From the NCBI GenBank assembly GCA_963556695.1, contig CAUWAG010000010.1, forward strand, positions 558,001-622,000: a stretch of 64,000 nucleotides of DNA, written 5' to 3'. Below are positions 1 through 10,100 of the stretch, piece by piece (the stretch's first letter is position 1; each line of letters begins with the position of its first letter). Both the position numbers and the translations under genes were made by a program. The notes under the pieces were generated by a model, which was not told the origin of the DNA, did not search any database, and was given only the letters and a program-made list of their open reading frames with translations. The stretch is from Anthostomella pinea (Eukaryota; Ascomycota; Sordariomycetes; Xylariales; Xylariaceae).

Positions 1-59
1 AGACCCGCGCAGGAGGCGGTAACTTGTGGTACGCTAAGTTCGGTTTCTCACCTTCACTA

Positions 60-120
60 ACGTAGCTGACAAGCGAGTTGACATTACAAGCGAGTTGGCA
101 CTCGTCATGAACTTTCCAAC
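60..120 (+). repeat. Left terminal inverted repeat (61 bp)
   Basis: It matches the reverse complement of 1859-1919 with one mismatch, a T here against a C in the partner, near the inner end. It starts directly after the TA at 58-59. Confidence 0.95.
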
Positions 121-157
121 CAATACGATTCAAACCATCATATCTCCACCAACAACA

Positions 158-1813
158 ATGGCACCGCGTTATAACGAATCAGACTTGCAGCTAGCTGTTC
201 AAGCTAAATGACGTGACCCTCATATTCCTATATTTCAGCTTGCGAAACTCTTCAACGTCCCTCGTTCCACTTTGAGCAATAGAGTCAAAGGAATGCCATC
301 ACGACGCGACAGCATGCCCAATACTTTGAAACTTATGGTTTCCGAAGAGAATGCCATTTGTTCCTTCATTCTTGACCTGGATGCGCGAGCATTTCCGCCC
401 CGGTACAGTTATGTTGAAGATATGGCGAATCAATTGTTGGCGGCGCGTGGGGCTGGACGCGTTGGAAAGAACTGGACGCGGAACTTCATTAAACGTACAC
501 CAGGCCTCCGGACGCGTTTTCATCGGAAGATAGACTACCAGAGGGTCTTGAACAAGGATCCAGACGCGTATCGCGCGTGGTTTTGCCAAATTGCAGCGGC
601 AGTCGCGAAACATGGTATCCAAGACGCGGATATTTACAACTTCGACGAGACTGGGTTTATGATGGGCATTATTGGGTCCGGCATGGTCGTTACAAGCGCC
701 GAAAGACGTGGCAGGCCTAGACAAGCTCAGCAAGGCAACAGGGAATGGTCTACAGCAATCTCTGCTGTTAATGCTGATGGTTGGGTGGTCCCGCCGTTCA
801 TCATTCTACAGGGCAAAACCCACCTCGCGTCATGGTATCGCGACACAATATTACCACGCGATTGGAAAGTGGCCGTGTCCGACAACGGGTGGACCACGAA
901 TGAGATTGGTTTGGAATGGATTCAGCATTTCGACAAGTATACCAGACCGCGTATGACTGCCGGTAAACGCCTCCTCATCCTAGATGGTCACGAAAGCCAC
1001 CATTCCCAGGTCTTTGAGAATTATTGTCAGAATAACGGCATTATCACCCTTTGTATGCCTGCCCACTCGTCACACAGGCTCCAGCCTCTAGATGTCGGCT
1101 GTTTTAGCCCGCTCAAACGAGCTTACGGTCGCATGATTGAGGATCTCATCCAGCGTCATATAACCCACGTTTCGAAGGAGGACTTCCTTGCAGCGTTTTG
1201 TGAAGTACACAACGCTGCTATGACGCTAGGAAACATTCGAGCAGGTTTCAGTGCTACTGGGCTTGTTCCTTTTGACCCAGAAAGTGTCATTTCAAAGCTG
1301 GATGCTGTCGCTGTCATACGAACACCGTCGCCAGACCCCAATCTGCCACCCACTACTTGGACTTCGAAGACGCCTACCACCATTAACAAAGCGGTAAACC
1401 AATCGGTTTATATCCGAAACCGAGTCAGAAACCACCAGGGAAGCTCACCTACATCAATAATTGATGCGTTGAGCTCGTTTTCGAAGGCTACATACGGTCT
1501 TATGCATAAGGTCGCTTTGGTTGATTCCTGGGTCCGCGAACTAGAAGAGGCCAATCATCTATTAAGTAAACGCCGGAGAACAAAAAACAAAGGTCTAATG
1601 AAAGGAGGAGTACTTTCCGTTAAAGATACAGTAGATCTTTAGGCTGCAAAGGATGGTACTGAGCTGGCAAAACAGGAAATGGGTGAAGGTAGTCGTCGTC
1701 CAAGGCGGGCGGCAGCGCGTGGGCGACGGTGTGGCATTTGCGGCAATACTGGCCATAATGCGCGAATTTGTACAATAGAGATAGAAACCTCTGAGCAAGA
1801 GGAATCCGCTTGA
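158..1813 (+). pseudogene. Fot1/pogo-like transposase, two in-frame stops
   Basis: From ATG 158 the frame encodes about 551 residues to TGA 1811-1813, the usual length for Fot1-like transposases, but is cut by TGA at 209-211 (codon 18) and TAG at 1640-1642. The order is an N-terminal psq/CENP-B type helix-turn-helix, a DDE endonuclease core and a C-terminal CCHC zinc knuckle. The catalytic aspartates are in NFDETGF (codon 644-646), LILDGHESH (983-985) and PLDVGCF (1091-1093), with 35 residues between the last two. The knuckle CGICGNTGHNARIC lies after the second stop and is only seen by reading on in frame. Both stops are explained by single C-to-T changes (CGA to TGA, CAG to TAG), as in RIP or deamination. 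A shorter protein starting downstream of codon 18 would lack the DNA-binding domain and the knuckle. Confidence 0.9.
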
Positions 1814-1858
1814 TTGAATTGAACTGAATGCGTTGTGATGAAGTTATTTGACATGGCA

Positions 1859-1919
1859 GTTGGAGAGTTCATGACGAGTGCCAACTCGCTTGTAATGTCA
1901 ACTCGCTTGTCAGCTACGT
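1859..1919 (-). repeat. Right terminal inverted repeat (61 bp)
   Basis: It is the partner of 60-120 and is followed by the TA target duplication at 1920-1921. Confidence 0.95.
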
Positions 1920-2020
1920 TAGACCGTCTGGATTCGCAAAGGAGGGACCTGTTGGATATCATAACAATGGTAGGATGATAATATTGTAAGACAGGCTGTC
2001 AGGTAGCTTTAGTGGCTGCA

Positions 2021-2131
2021 TGCGCTAGAGCGCTAGCGTTAAGGCATTTATAACAGCCTTATAGCCTTATAAACCTCACCTTTTAATTGGTTTAATTTAA
2101 ACCTATTTGTTATAATTATCTAGTTACTTTA
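2021..2131 (+). repeat. Decayed direct repeat, copy A
   Basis: This stretch of about 111 bp aligns without net gaps to 2984-3094. Shared words include TATAAACCT, TAATTTAAACCT and TATAATTATCT. Many differences are C/T or G/A transitions. Confidence 0.7.
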
Positions 2132-2621
2132 AAGGATTATGTTGGATCTATGCGATTCCACATTCAAACCTACCATACCAAACCCATATGTATGATTAGA
2201 TAAGAGATTAGATACCGGATTGTGAGGTCACTTAGCCAGACCTGCGAGTCCAGCTAGACCTCCCAATCCAACCATCAGCAACATCATGACCTTGACCAAT
2301 ACTCGAGTATTATGATTGATCGTTCAAGCCTGTTCTGACAATATTAGCTAATAATTTTTTTTTTTAAAAAAACTCAAAAAAACTCAGTTCGTTTATTTAA
2401 CTAGTAAGACTTATTTAAATTAAGTAAAAACTCTAAAAATATTATGACGTTTTATTAGTATAAAAATACATATTAAAACCCATTATTAATGCTTTAAAAA
2501 TACTATAATACTTTAAATTAACGTATAACTATGTCCTAATTATCTTTTATCAACTTTTCAAAGTATAACCATCCTTATAATTATCTCTTTAATACTTATA
2601 AATATATTATAATACGCTATT

Positions 2622-2832
2622 GTGACGGCCTGCACAGACCTTTCCACATGACAAGTGGATACTTCCTAATAGGGGAAGGATCTGACCAGAGGATCCCCTT
2701 AAAGGGGCAACCTCCCACTGTACCTATCTCTCTCTCTCTTCCTTTCCTCTCTAGTCTTGATATTCTCGTCAATAGAGTAATAGCTGCTTGCTGCCGGCCA
2801 TGTCCCAGCTCCTCAGTACGCTCGCCGTGACA
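2622..2832 (+). mobile_element. Solo LTR (211 bp) with 5-bp target duplication
   Basis: The segment begins TGTGACGGC and ends GCCGTGACA, near-inverted TG...CA termini as in fungal LTR retrotransposons. It is flanked by GCTAT on both sides (2617-2621 and 2833-2837). The interior is GC-normal with a pyrimidine-rich tract, in contrast to the AT-rich surroundings, so it probably inserted after those had decayed. No internal retroelement genes are present, which fits LTR-LTR recombination. Confidence 0.85.
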
Positions 2833-2983
2833 GCTATTTAAACGTGTTATACCATTTTAAAGTTTTAAAGTTAATAAATTAATTATAATAATACTTTTAG
2901 TTTATAAAAGTGTATTGAATATTATGGTAATAATAAGATAGTAATATTATAAAATAAGCTATTAAATAATTTCAATAGCTATA

Positions 2984-3094
2984 TGCGTTACAACGTTAAC
3001 TTTAAGGCTTTTATAACAACCTTACCGCTTTATAAACCTTAACTTTTGATTAATCTAATTTAAACCTGTGTATTATAATTATCTGGTCACCTTA
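2984..3094 (+). repeat. Decayed direct repeat, copy B
   Basis: Same orientation as 2021-2131, 963 bp downstream. The pair could be the two ends of an old mutated retroelement or a local duplication. Confidence 0.7.
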
Positions 3095-3180
3095 ATTAGT
3101 TATATAATAGAAGCTTTTTCCCCAAGAGATTTACTTCTTCTTCAAATACAAAACACTTTCAAATCTAATAGGACCACAAG

Positions 3181-5693
3181 CCTAGCCGATCCCGCCTAAA
3201 CATCCCCAAGTACCTACCGAAGAAATCTTCGACGCGCAGCGAACCAGTCTGCCGATGTATGATACGCGCTTAACACTTCCCCATTTCTCACGGGGTTGCC
3301 CCCATACCTTACGGTTACCATGCTATTAGACAGTGTTCGCGGTACTGCCAAGGTGTATGGCGCGTATGTCAACCGCCCCGAACCAGGTCTAGGGCATATC
3401 ATCACTGTACAGCGAAACTGGCTTTCTTCTACAGGCATCGAGAATGGCAGGACTATGACCGTCATTTCATCCAAGGACGAGCTTTATACAAATTCTACAA
3501 GAGTTATGGGCTCTCATGAAAAGCCTTGAAGCAACATGTTCGCCCTCGTAAAGCGGGACGTTCCCAATACAGGAGATCAACGGCCGGTGCTTACAAACCT
3601 CTTGTTTTTACCCGAATGAACGCTGTACGGGGCACGAGGATCTCATTGCAAATCTGAGGCTAGAGAGAGCTTCGCTACATCGGATTATTTTCGATTCCGG
3701 CTTCGGATACCTGGGCCGCACAATTGACTCGGATACATCGATTTGGCAAGCAGGAAATGTTTCATAAATAACGACAGAGACACAACGTAGTTATGTTTTT
3801 TTACATCCGATTCCCTTACGAGGTGGCGCAATGTGGAGTAGGACGATGGAGGTCTGATTTAATGATAAGACGAGAGCTGACGAAGCGGATGAAAGGGGTT
3901 CCGAAGATTGAATTGACGACTCCTAATACCCCCGGCGGGGTACACGTGCCCAAATACGCAGGTATGTTGATCGTATGGTAATGGAATAACGCAATTGTAG
4001 GCTCTGTTACTCTGCGGTCGTATTCCCGTCCCCGATAACGGTGAGATCACACACTAAGACGAGGCGACACCACGGCATGTAAGGGATGCGTCTCTACAGA
4101 TCGTTATGACCGCCGAATCATCCTGATAAGGCGATGGGCGAGCCGATGATGCCAGTCAGATTAATACGCCACTTCATGGCCCTACTGGTCAGAGAGGACC
4201 TAGTAAGTACCACGGAGGCCAAGGACCAGAAAGGTTAAAATTGCCGAATGGCGCGCACTTGCCCCAAGCAAGTCCAAGAAGAAAGAGCACCCTCCCCTGC
4301 CGATCAGAACCTCTGCCTGATACCACGCAACTAACAAACAACCTACTGTCGATCTAGCCAAGGGAATTGAACCAATTACCGAGGCTAGGGCTATCTACGA
4401 GGCTTTGCGGTTCCAGCTTGAGCGTGCAGTGTTGAGGCCATCCCTCAGGCGTTAGCTGGCCTGAAAACCTCTTGGAAGAGAGTCACGAATCACAAGCTCG
4501 AAGAAGTCCATAAGACAGTTTGGGAGATAGTTATTGGACAAGATGAACGACATATATATTTAAGAGGTTTGAGACGATTGAGAAATGAGCTTGTCGAGAT
4601 GAAAACAGATGCCTTGGTCCTTCGGATCGAGATCTCTGTGAAATTAACAGACGCCTTTCCGAATCCGAGCTGTGACCCTCCCTGTGACATGCTGGTTCTT
4701 TTAATCCCAAGGGTTCAGTCTCGTCTATGAGCTGTTCATAATACAACTTCTACCTTCGGGGCATTCACCTCTTAACAATGACGCCGTTACCGCCATCGCT
4801 GTCATCAACACTCTAACGCTTCCGTGCACCCGACTTGAGGCAAAAGGTGAACGTGGGCTAAGTCTAGCTAGAACACAGAGTGAAGCCCACACTCTAGGGT
4901 GGAATCACATAGATTGCAACACATCATACTTACATATATTTCAATATACAAGCGAGATCTACGGCCATGCTGTTCATGCGGCACACGCTTCTCCTGGCAC
5001 TTTTCAAAGACAAAGCCTAACGTTATTGCGTATTCCTGCTGTGATGACTATGAGTCATGAGGCCTTTCCGCCCACGAGGAAGAGGGCATGTAGAACGAGA
5101 GTCCCTTGGTATTTTCTAACATTGTTCACAGTGTGTAGTCCGCTTTGGGCACACATGCTTCTCTTCCATGCTCATGCGCGCCAGCGACTCCCCAGCCCCC
5201 TTCGTGATGTCGGTTCCCACGGCTGGGCTAGCCACTCCTGGGCGCTGCGGGTAGCACAACTGTAGAAATGGTTGCTTTGCAACTTATCATTCTGCAACTC
5301 ACAGCTGCACGATCTTAGCACCCAGGGGCCGGACAGTAAACCAACTAGATGTGCAGGTGGGTCCGGGCAATGGCGGCATCGACGGCATGATTTGATCGGC
5401 CCGCATACACGTCTGCCGATCTTCCCAAGCTCTCGGGATGATCAGATACGATAGAGATGCCCCTGGGCGCAAGAGGGAGAGATCGCTCGCGTGAACTGAG
5501 TTTGGTGTATCGCCGGTGCAAGTCATTGGTGAAACCGACTGCGCGTTAGTTGTGAACCACACTCATCGAAGACCTCATCTACAGCGACATCGGCGGACAA
5601 CATCATACCTACCCAGTGCCAGGCAAACAACTGTTGCATTTCAGGGCCTGTCCAGTCCCTCAACTCTCATCGACATTGGGGACATTAGGAGTC
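3181..5693. other. No intact gene; possible degraded coding relic
   Basis: Only short open frames occur and none resembles a known family. Around 4340-4730 (+) an open stretch with EARAIYEALRFQLERA-like residues shifts frame near 4430 and continues with a charged stretch (KLEEVHKTVWEIVIGQDER) to a TGA near 4730; this could be the remains of a gene. 5030-5690 holds the upstream region of the dehydrogenase. Confidence 0.4.
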
Positions 5694-6806
5694 ATGGCCG
5701 AGATCAGTCATAACACAGCCGTCAACGGCAATCTGATACCAAAAGGCACGCATGATGACACAAAACCAACACTCCTCCTGGTCCTCTCCAGCGTCCGAGG
5801 CAGCGACAACACACCAGAATGGCAACGCACACTCTCCAAATTCAACATCCTGTACTACGACTGCAAGACCGTCGACGAGTTCTGCTCGCGTCTGCAGCCC
5901 GGCGGCCCGTACGCCAATATCAACGCCATAGTGCGCACAGGCTGGCTCAAAGCCGGTGACTTTGCACACCACTTGATGTTCCGCGGCCGACCCATCGAGC
6001 TCTATCCGCCCTCGCTGCAGTTCGTCGGGTGCAGCGGCCACGGGTACGACGCCGCGGACATAGAGGCCATTTCGCAGAGGGGCATTGCGTATGCGAATAC
6101 GCCCGATACGTGCACCGAGGCCGTGGCGAATACGGCGCTGCATCTGGTGCTGAATGTGTATAGGTATTTCACACTCGCGGAGCACTACACGCGGAGCGAT
6201 CGCTGGCTGGACAGCAGAGAGATCGGACCGGTTGCTGTCGATCCCTGTGGTCAGGTATTGGGGATTGTCGGACTGGGTGATATTGGGATGGCTATTGCTC
6301 GGAAGGCGGCGTACGCATTGGATATGAAGATCCATTATCACAATCGCAAGCCGAGGCCCGTCCTTGAGGCGAAGTTGCCGAATGGAGCGACATATCATGA
6401 CTCGGTCGAGTCACTCGTCAGAGCAGCGGACTGCATATGCCTGGCATGTCCGCTGACGGAGGAGACGAGACACATGATCTCAGCGCCGCTGCTGGCTCAG
6501 ATCAAAGACAAGAAGATCAGGATCGTCAATATAGCGCGGGGCGGCCTGATCGACGAGGATGCACTGCTGGAAGCGATGTATGCCGGGCAGGTGGTCGGGC
6601 TCGGGCTAGATGTGCATGCGAACGAACCAGGCATCAACCCGGGGCTCAGGGACAACTACAGGACGACGGTGCTCCCACATATTGGTGTCGCTTCGCAAAC
6701 CACTTGGTCGAAGTTCGATGAGGTGAATTTGAATAACTTGGAGGAGTTTTTCTTCGGGGATAAGGGTAAAGTGACGTTGGTTAACCGAGCCTCTATCCCT
6801 GCGTGA
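5694..6806 (+). CDS. D-isomer-specific 2-hydroxyacid dehydrogenase
   Basis: The single-exon gene encodes 370 residues. It is an NAD(P)-dependent enzyme that interconverts 2-keto acids and D-2-hydroxy acids; glyoxylate or hydroxypyruvate reductase activity is the commonest role, but the substrate cannot be read from sequence. The Rossmann motif is VGLGDIG (G193-x-G195-x2-G198). The catalytic trio is present: Arg282 in NIARGG, Glu311 in HANEPG and His329 in LPHIGVAS. The frame is open upstream to an ATG at 5616, but the ATG at 5694 is preferred because the 26 extra residues show no domain features and the length from 5694 is normal for the family. No intron is needed. It is probably cytosolic, as no clear targeting signal is seen. 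Confidence 0.92.
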   Translation: MAEISHNTAVNGNLIPKGTHDDTKPTLLLVLSSVRGSDNTPEWQRTLSKFNILYYDCKTVDEFCSRLQPGGPYANINAIVRTGWLKAGDFAHHLMFRGRPIELYPPSLQFVGCSGHGYDAADIEAISQRGIAYANTPDTCTEAVANTALHLVLNVYRYFTLAEHYTRSDRWLDSREIGPVAVDPCGQVLGIVGLGDIGMAIARKAAYALDMKIHYHNRKPRPVLEAKLPNGATYHDSVESLVRAADCICLACPLTEETRHMISAPLLAQIKDKKIRIVNIARGGLIDEDALLEAMYAGQVVGLGLDVHANEPGINPGLRDNYRTTVLPHIGVASQTTWSKFDEVNLNNLEEFFFGDKGKVTLVNRASIPA

Positions 6807-7155
6807 AATATACTTTTTAAGAGGTGTATGTATAATGATTTTTTTCAAATGACAGAGAGAAGCAGTAGTTGTTTTTGCGGTATACTGGTCGTTCAGGGGC
6901 ACGTTACGGAAAGAAAACCCTCACCACCAATAACCCCACTGCGATCTCGTCGCCTGTTCCGCTGCGAATTGATTCACCCTCCAGATGATATCCTACGAAA
7001 GTGACTCAAGACTGCCGTGAGTCCTGGTGACTCCAGTAGAGGGCATATAGTACTCAGTTGAGGAGTTACATACCTAATCTCAAGTTCGTTAGACAAGTCG
7101 TATGGAGGTGAGATAGAAACCCCAACATATACCTACATATCTACATTGTACCAAC
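6807..7155. other. Intergenic, convergent gene ends
   Basis: About 350 bp between the dehydrogenase stop and the stop of the minus-strand GTPase fusion. It should contain both 3' UTRs. Nothing else was recognised. Confidence 0.6.
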
Positions 7156-10100
7156 CTATGGCAACTCCACTGGTGTACTATGTATTTCTTTTACCGTCGT
7201 ACCCTGTAGCTCCGCCGGTCCACCCGCCAGCTTATCCCTAAAAGTCATGCCTGGAAGCCCAGCAAGGTGCTTGGTGACAAGGACCTTCTGCTCGACATCG
7301 CCGACTGGCAACACCCCAAGCGGCCGTCTGTTCAGCTCGTCCAGCATTTTCTTCTTCTCCTCCAAATCGGTGAGGTTAGCAGAGGCGAGGTCATCATCGC
7401 CAGCCTCGTCTTTCAGGTTCTTCCACTCATGCATGTACCGGACATCATTCGTGTCGCCGTCCACCGGCTCTACCTCGCCTACCGCGGCATCGGCTAGCGT
7501 GAACCGATGCCGCACGATGAGCCGCTGCAGCGCGGTCCGCATGCTGGTCATGCTGAGGGGCTGGTAGAACTTCACGGAGATGATGGGTATGAGTTTGTCG
7601 ACATCCTTGTGCGTCCGTGTGCGGACGGAGGCTTCGCCTTCGACCGTCTTGGAGCAGTACTGCGTCGAGGCATCCTGGAAGTCCTGCTTCGTGACCACCT
7701 TGCCCTTCCTGCTGAAGGCCGCGGCCAGTATGAGGATCAGGTCGCACGCGCACTTTGTGACCATGCGCGCGGCGGGCGGGATCGTGGCGAACGGCAGACT
7801 GGCCAGCACCGGGATGCCGCCAAAGACGCTGGCGAAGGTCAGGCCGGCCGTGATGCCGAGGATGCCGACGATCTGGCCCATGTTTAGGGTCATGAAGGTG
7901 CCCAGGTTGCGCCACAGGACGCGCTGGGCGATTCGCTCGACCTCGTCAATCTTGTCGACCGAGTTGAGGATGCCGAAGCACTTGATGATGCGCGTGCAGA
8001 GCATGCGCGAGATGGTCGGGGTCGAGATGGTGCTGCCTACCAGGATGGCCGAACCTGCCATGGTTGACCAGTTGGAATAGTTCAAGAGGCGCACCGTCTC
8101 CTCGAGGGCCTGGGAGATCTTGGGGTCCAGGTCGGCGATCTGCGCACTTACGAAGTTTCTGCGTGCGCCGTCATCCGGCACGAGGACGACAGTCTGTTTG
8201 ACCAGCTCTTTGATAGAATCTAGGTCTCCTGTATGACAAAAGGGGTCAGCATGACTGAGACCAACACTATAGCTGGGTTCATGAAGGTCTGACTTACTCT
8301 TCGAGACGTAGACGAAAGGTGCAAAATCCTTCTCCAGCCCCAGCTTCTGCTCCAGCTGGTTGATGTCCTCTTCCTTGACTTGGAGGAATTTCTCCTGCGA
8401 CAAGGCCCGAGCGCGACGATCGAGCTCCTCTCCAGTTACACCTTGGTCTTCCAGCTCTTCTCTTGCTTGGCCGTAGTGCTCGTTGATGAACCTGTCCTTC
8501 ATTGTCCGCACGATGATGACCGGCACTGCCTTTGCAACCTTGTCGAGGACCTCGAAGATCTTCTTGTCTGCCTCGTGGACCAATCTTGTCGAGGGGACGT
8601 CTATACAGAACCTGCAGTCAGATGTCAGCGGTTGATCTCGTGCAATTCCGGGTTTTACCAACAGACATCGGATCAGCCGCACAAGGGCGTGGTGTGCAAT
8701 GATCCGATGGGGCGCCAGGCACTTACCATATCGCACTGAGTTTTTCCTCGGGATCGGACGCAGACGCTCGCTTTTTAACGAACTGCTCCAGTAGCTCGAT
8801 CTCCCTGGTTGTGCCGCTCTGGAACCCACGCGAGTCGTGGACGATGAGGCCAGGGAAGGTGTCCACCTCGAACCCCTCATCCACATCGTGCACTCCGTGG
8901 TCATTGTACGATTCCTCGGTCTGTGGGTTACCTGAGTGAGAACGAAACTCTTAAAGTGATAGGTTGGGTAAATACTCACCACAATGGTCCCAAAGACCTT
9001 GTTGATCAGCGTCGACTTGCCAACGCCGGCCCTTCCGCAGACAAGGACGCGACAGTTCTCGAGGTCGTAGCCTCCCATGTCAGCAGCGAGATCCGCGCGC
9101 CAGGGGTCTACGTGGACTCTGCCTTGTCGTCTGAACTTGTCTTGTCGGAACGTGCACAGATCATCCAGGAAAAGCGCTAGAGGATCAGCGATCCCAAGAC
9201 GATCGTAGAGATCGCTGACGAAGTAAATTGATGGGTGGATGATGGTCCCGTATGGGGCTGATATGAACTGTCAGTGACGGAACCGCTCGACTAGATTGTG
9301 CAGACTTACCAGAGTCAAGGAAACCAATCAGCTGGTGAGACTGAAAGACGGTCCGGGGACCTAGGAATAGCGACATGAGTGCCGCACCCGGATTGATCTG
9401 CACGATGTGCGGCCGTGGTCGATGCTCGGCAACATCGGCGGTGCTGGTGCTGGTGCTCATGCTCAGTATCGACTTGGCATCAGATTCCTTTCGCTCAAGA
9501 CTCTTGCTTAGTTTACTTCGGATAGATAGTCTTTCCTTCCACGACCGTTTCCTGACCTGCAGACCGTCGGCATCGGGGGTAAGAGGAGGAGTAGAAGAAT
9601 CATCCTTCTCCTTCTCCTTGCGTGACTTCTTCTTTAATACGTTTCTATTGCGCGTCTGCAAATTGCCATGTCTATGTGAAGCCCGGAGGTCGAGCATCTC
9701 GATCTCGATACCGTTTATATACTTGAACTTCCACGGCTTTATAGGCCTGGGTGGTTCTGAGCTGTTCTGGGAAATCTCCATCGGTAGGACGAGCCCAAGT
9801 GGTTCCTCGGTGATGTTGATGTTACTTTCAGCAGATGCGTGATCCAGAACCAGGCCCTTTTCTCGACTTGCAAGGAGGATCCACTGAAGCGGATACAACG
9901 AGAGCCCATCATCACGCGAGCCACCGCCCAGGTCGGCGTGTGATCCGATGAACCACGCCTCTATGAGGGAGCGTTGCTGCAGCTCCTCGTGAGACAAGCT
10001 GACAGGGCCAAATGGGCAAGGTTGGAATGACCTCCGATTCTCGTTGAGCGCGAGTGCATGACGGACATTACGGATTGACTTCAGCAGCGGAGGATCGGGC

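Larger units (their letters stand above)
60..1919 (+). mobile_element. Fot1/pogo-type (Tc1-mariner) DNA transposon, complete ends, inactive
   Basis: The 1,860-bp element is bounded by near-perfect 61-bp terminal inverted repeats (60-120 and 1859-1919, one mismatch) and a TA target-site duplication (58-59 and 1920-1921). TA targets, the size and a DDD transposase with a C-terminal zinc knuckle are typical of fungal Fot1/Pot2-like elements of the pogo branch. Inside each inverted repeat the 12-mer ACAAGCGAGTTG occurs twice (69-80 and 86-97 on the left), 17 bp apart, and may be a paired transposase-binding site. The high identity of the two ends suggests a fairly recent insertion, although the transposase has two stop codons. 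Confidence 0.95.
1..1978 (+). pseudogene. C-terminal end of a host ORF interrupted by a transposon
   Basis: Codons starting at position 3 run open to the TA at 58-59. If the element at 60-1919 and one copy of the TA are removed, the same frame continues from 1922 through 18 more codons to a TGA at 1976-1978. With the element in place the frame reads one codon into the inverted repeat and stops at TAG 63-65, so the last 18 residues are lost and replaced by one. The visible peptide contains GGGNLWYAKFGF near its start, which I do not assign to a family. Only about 19 codons of the left part are in the window, so the gene cannot be identified and chance openness cannot be excluded. That both sides share one frame across the TA is what supports a real coding target. 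Confidence 0.45.
1979..3180. other. AT-rich, RIP-like repeat tract
   Basis: No coding signal is present. Long stretches (about 2341-2620 and 2835-3000) are almost only A and T with TA-rich words, unlike the gene-bearing DNA around it. It contains the direct repeat pair and the solo LTR listed separately. By eye it resembles RIP-mutated repeat sequence; no index was calculated. Confidence 0.75.

Noticed and set aside
5685..6398. 237-codon minus-strand frame over the dehydrogenase
   Set aside because: The plus strand has all catalytic motifs; the minus frame has none.
7445..7915. 156-codon minus-strand frame inside the GTPase exon, other phase
   Set aside because: His/Arg-rich out-of-frame reading of the last exon.
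8921..8979. Earlier acceptor (CTCAG) in the GTPase intron after the Walker A exon
   Set aside because: It leaves the HDSRG exon out of frame; the CCACAG acceptor at 8921 keeps the frame.
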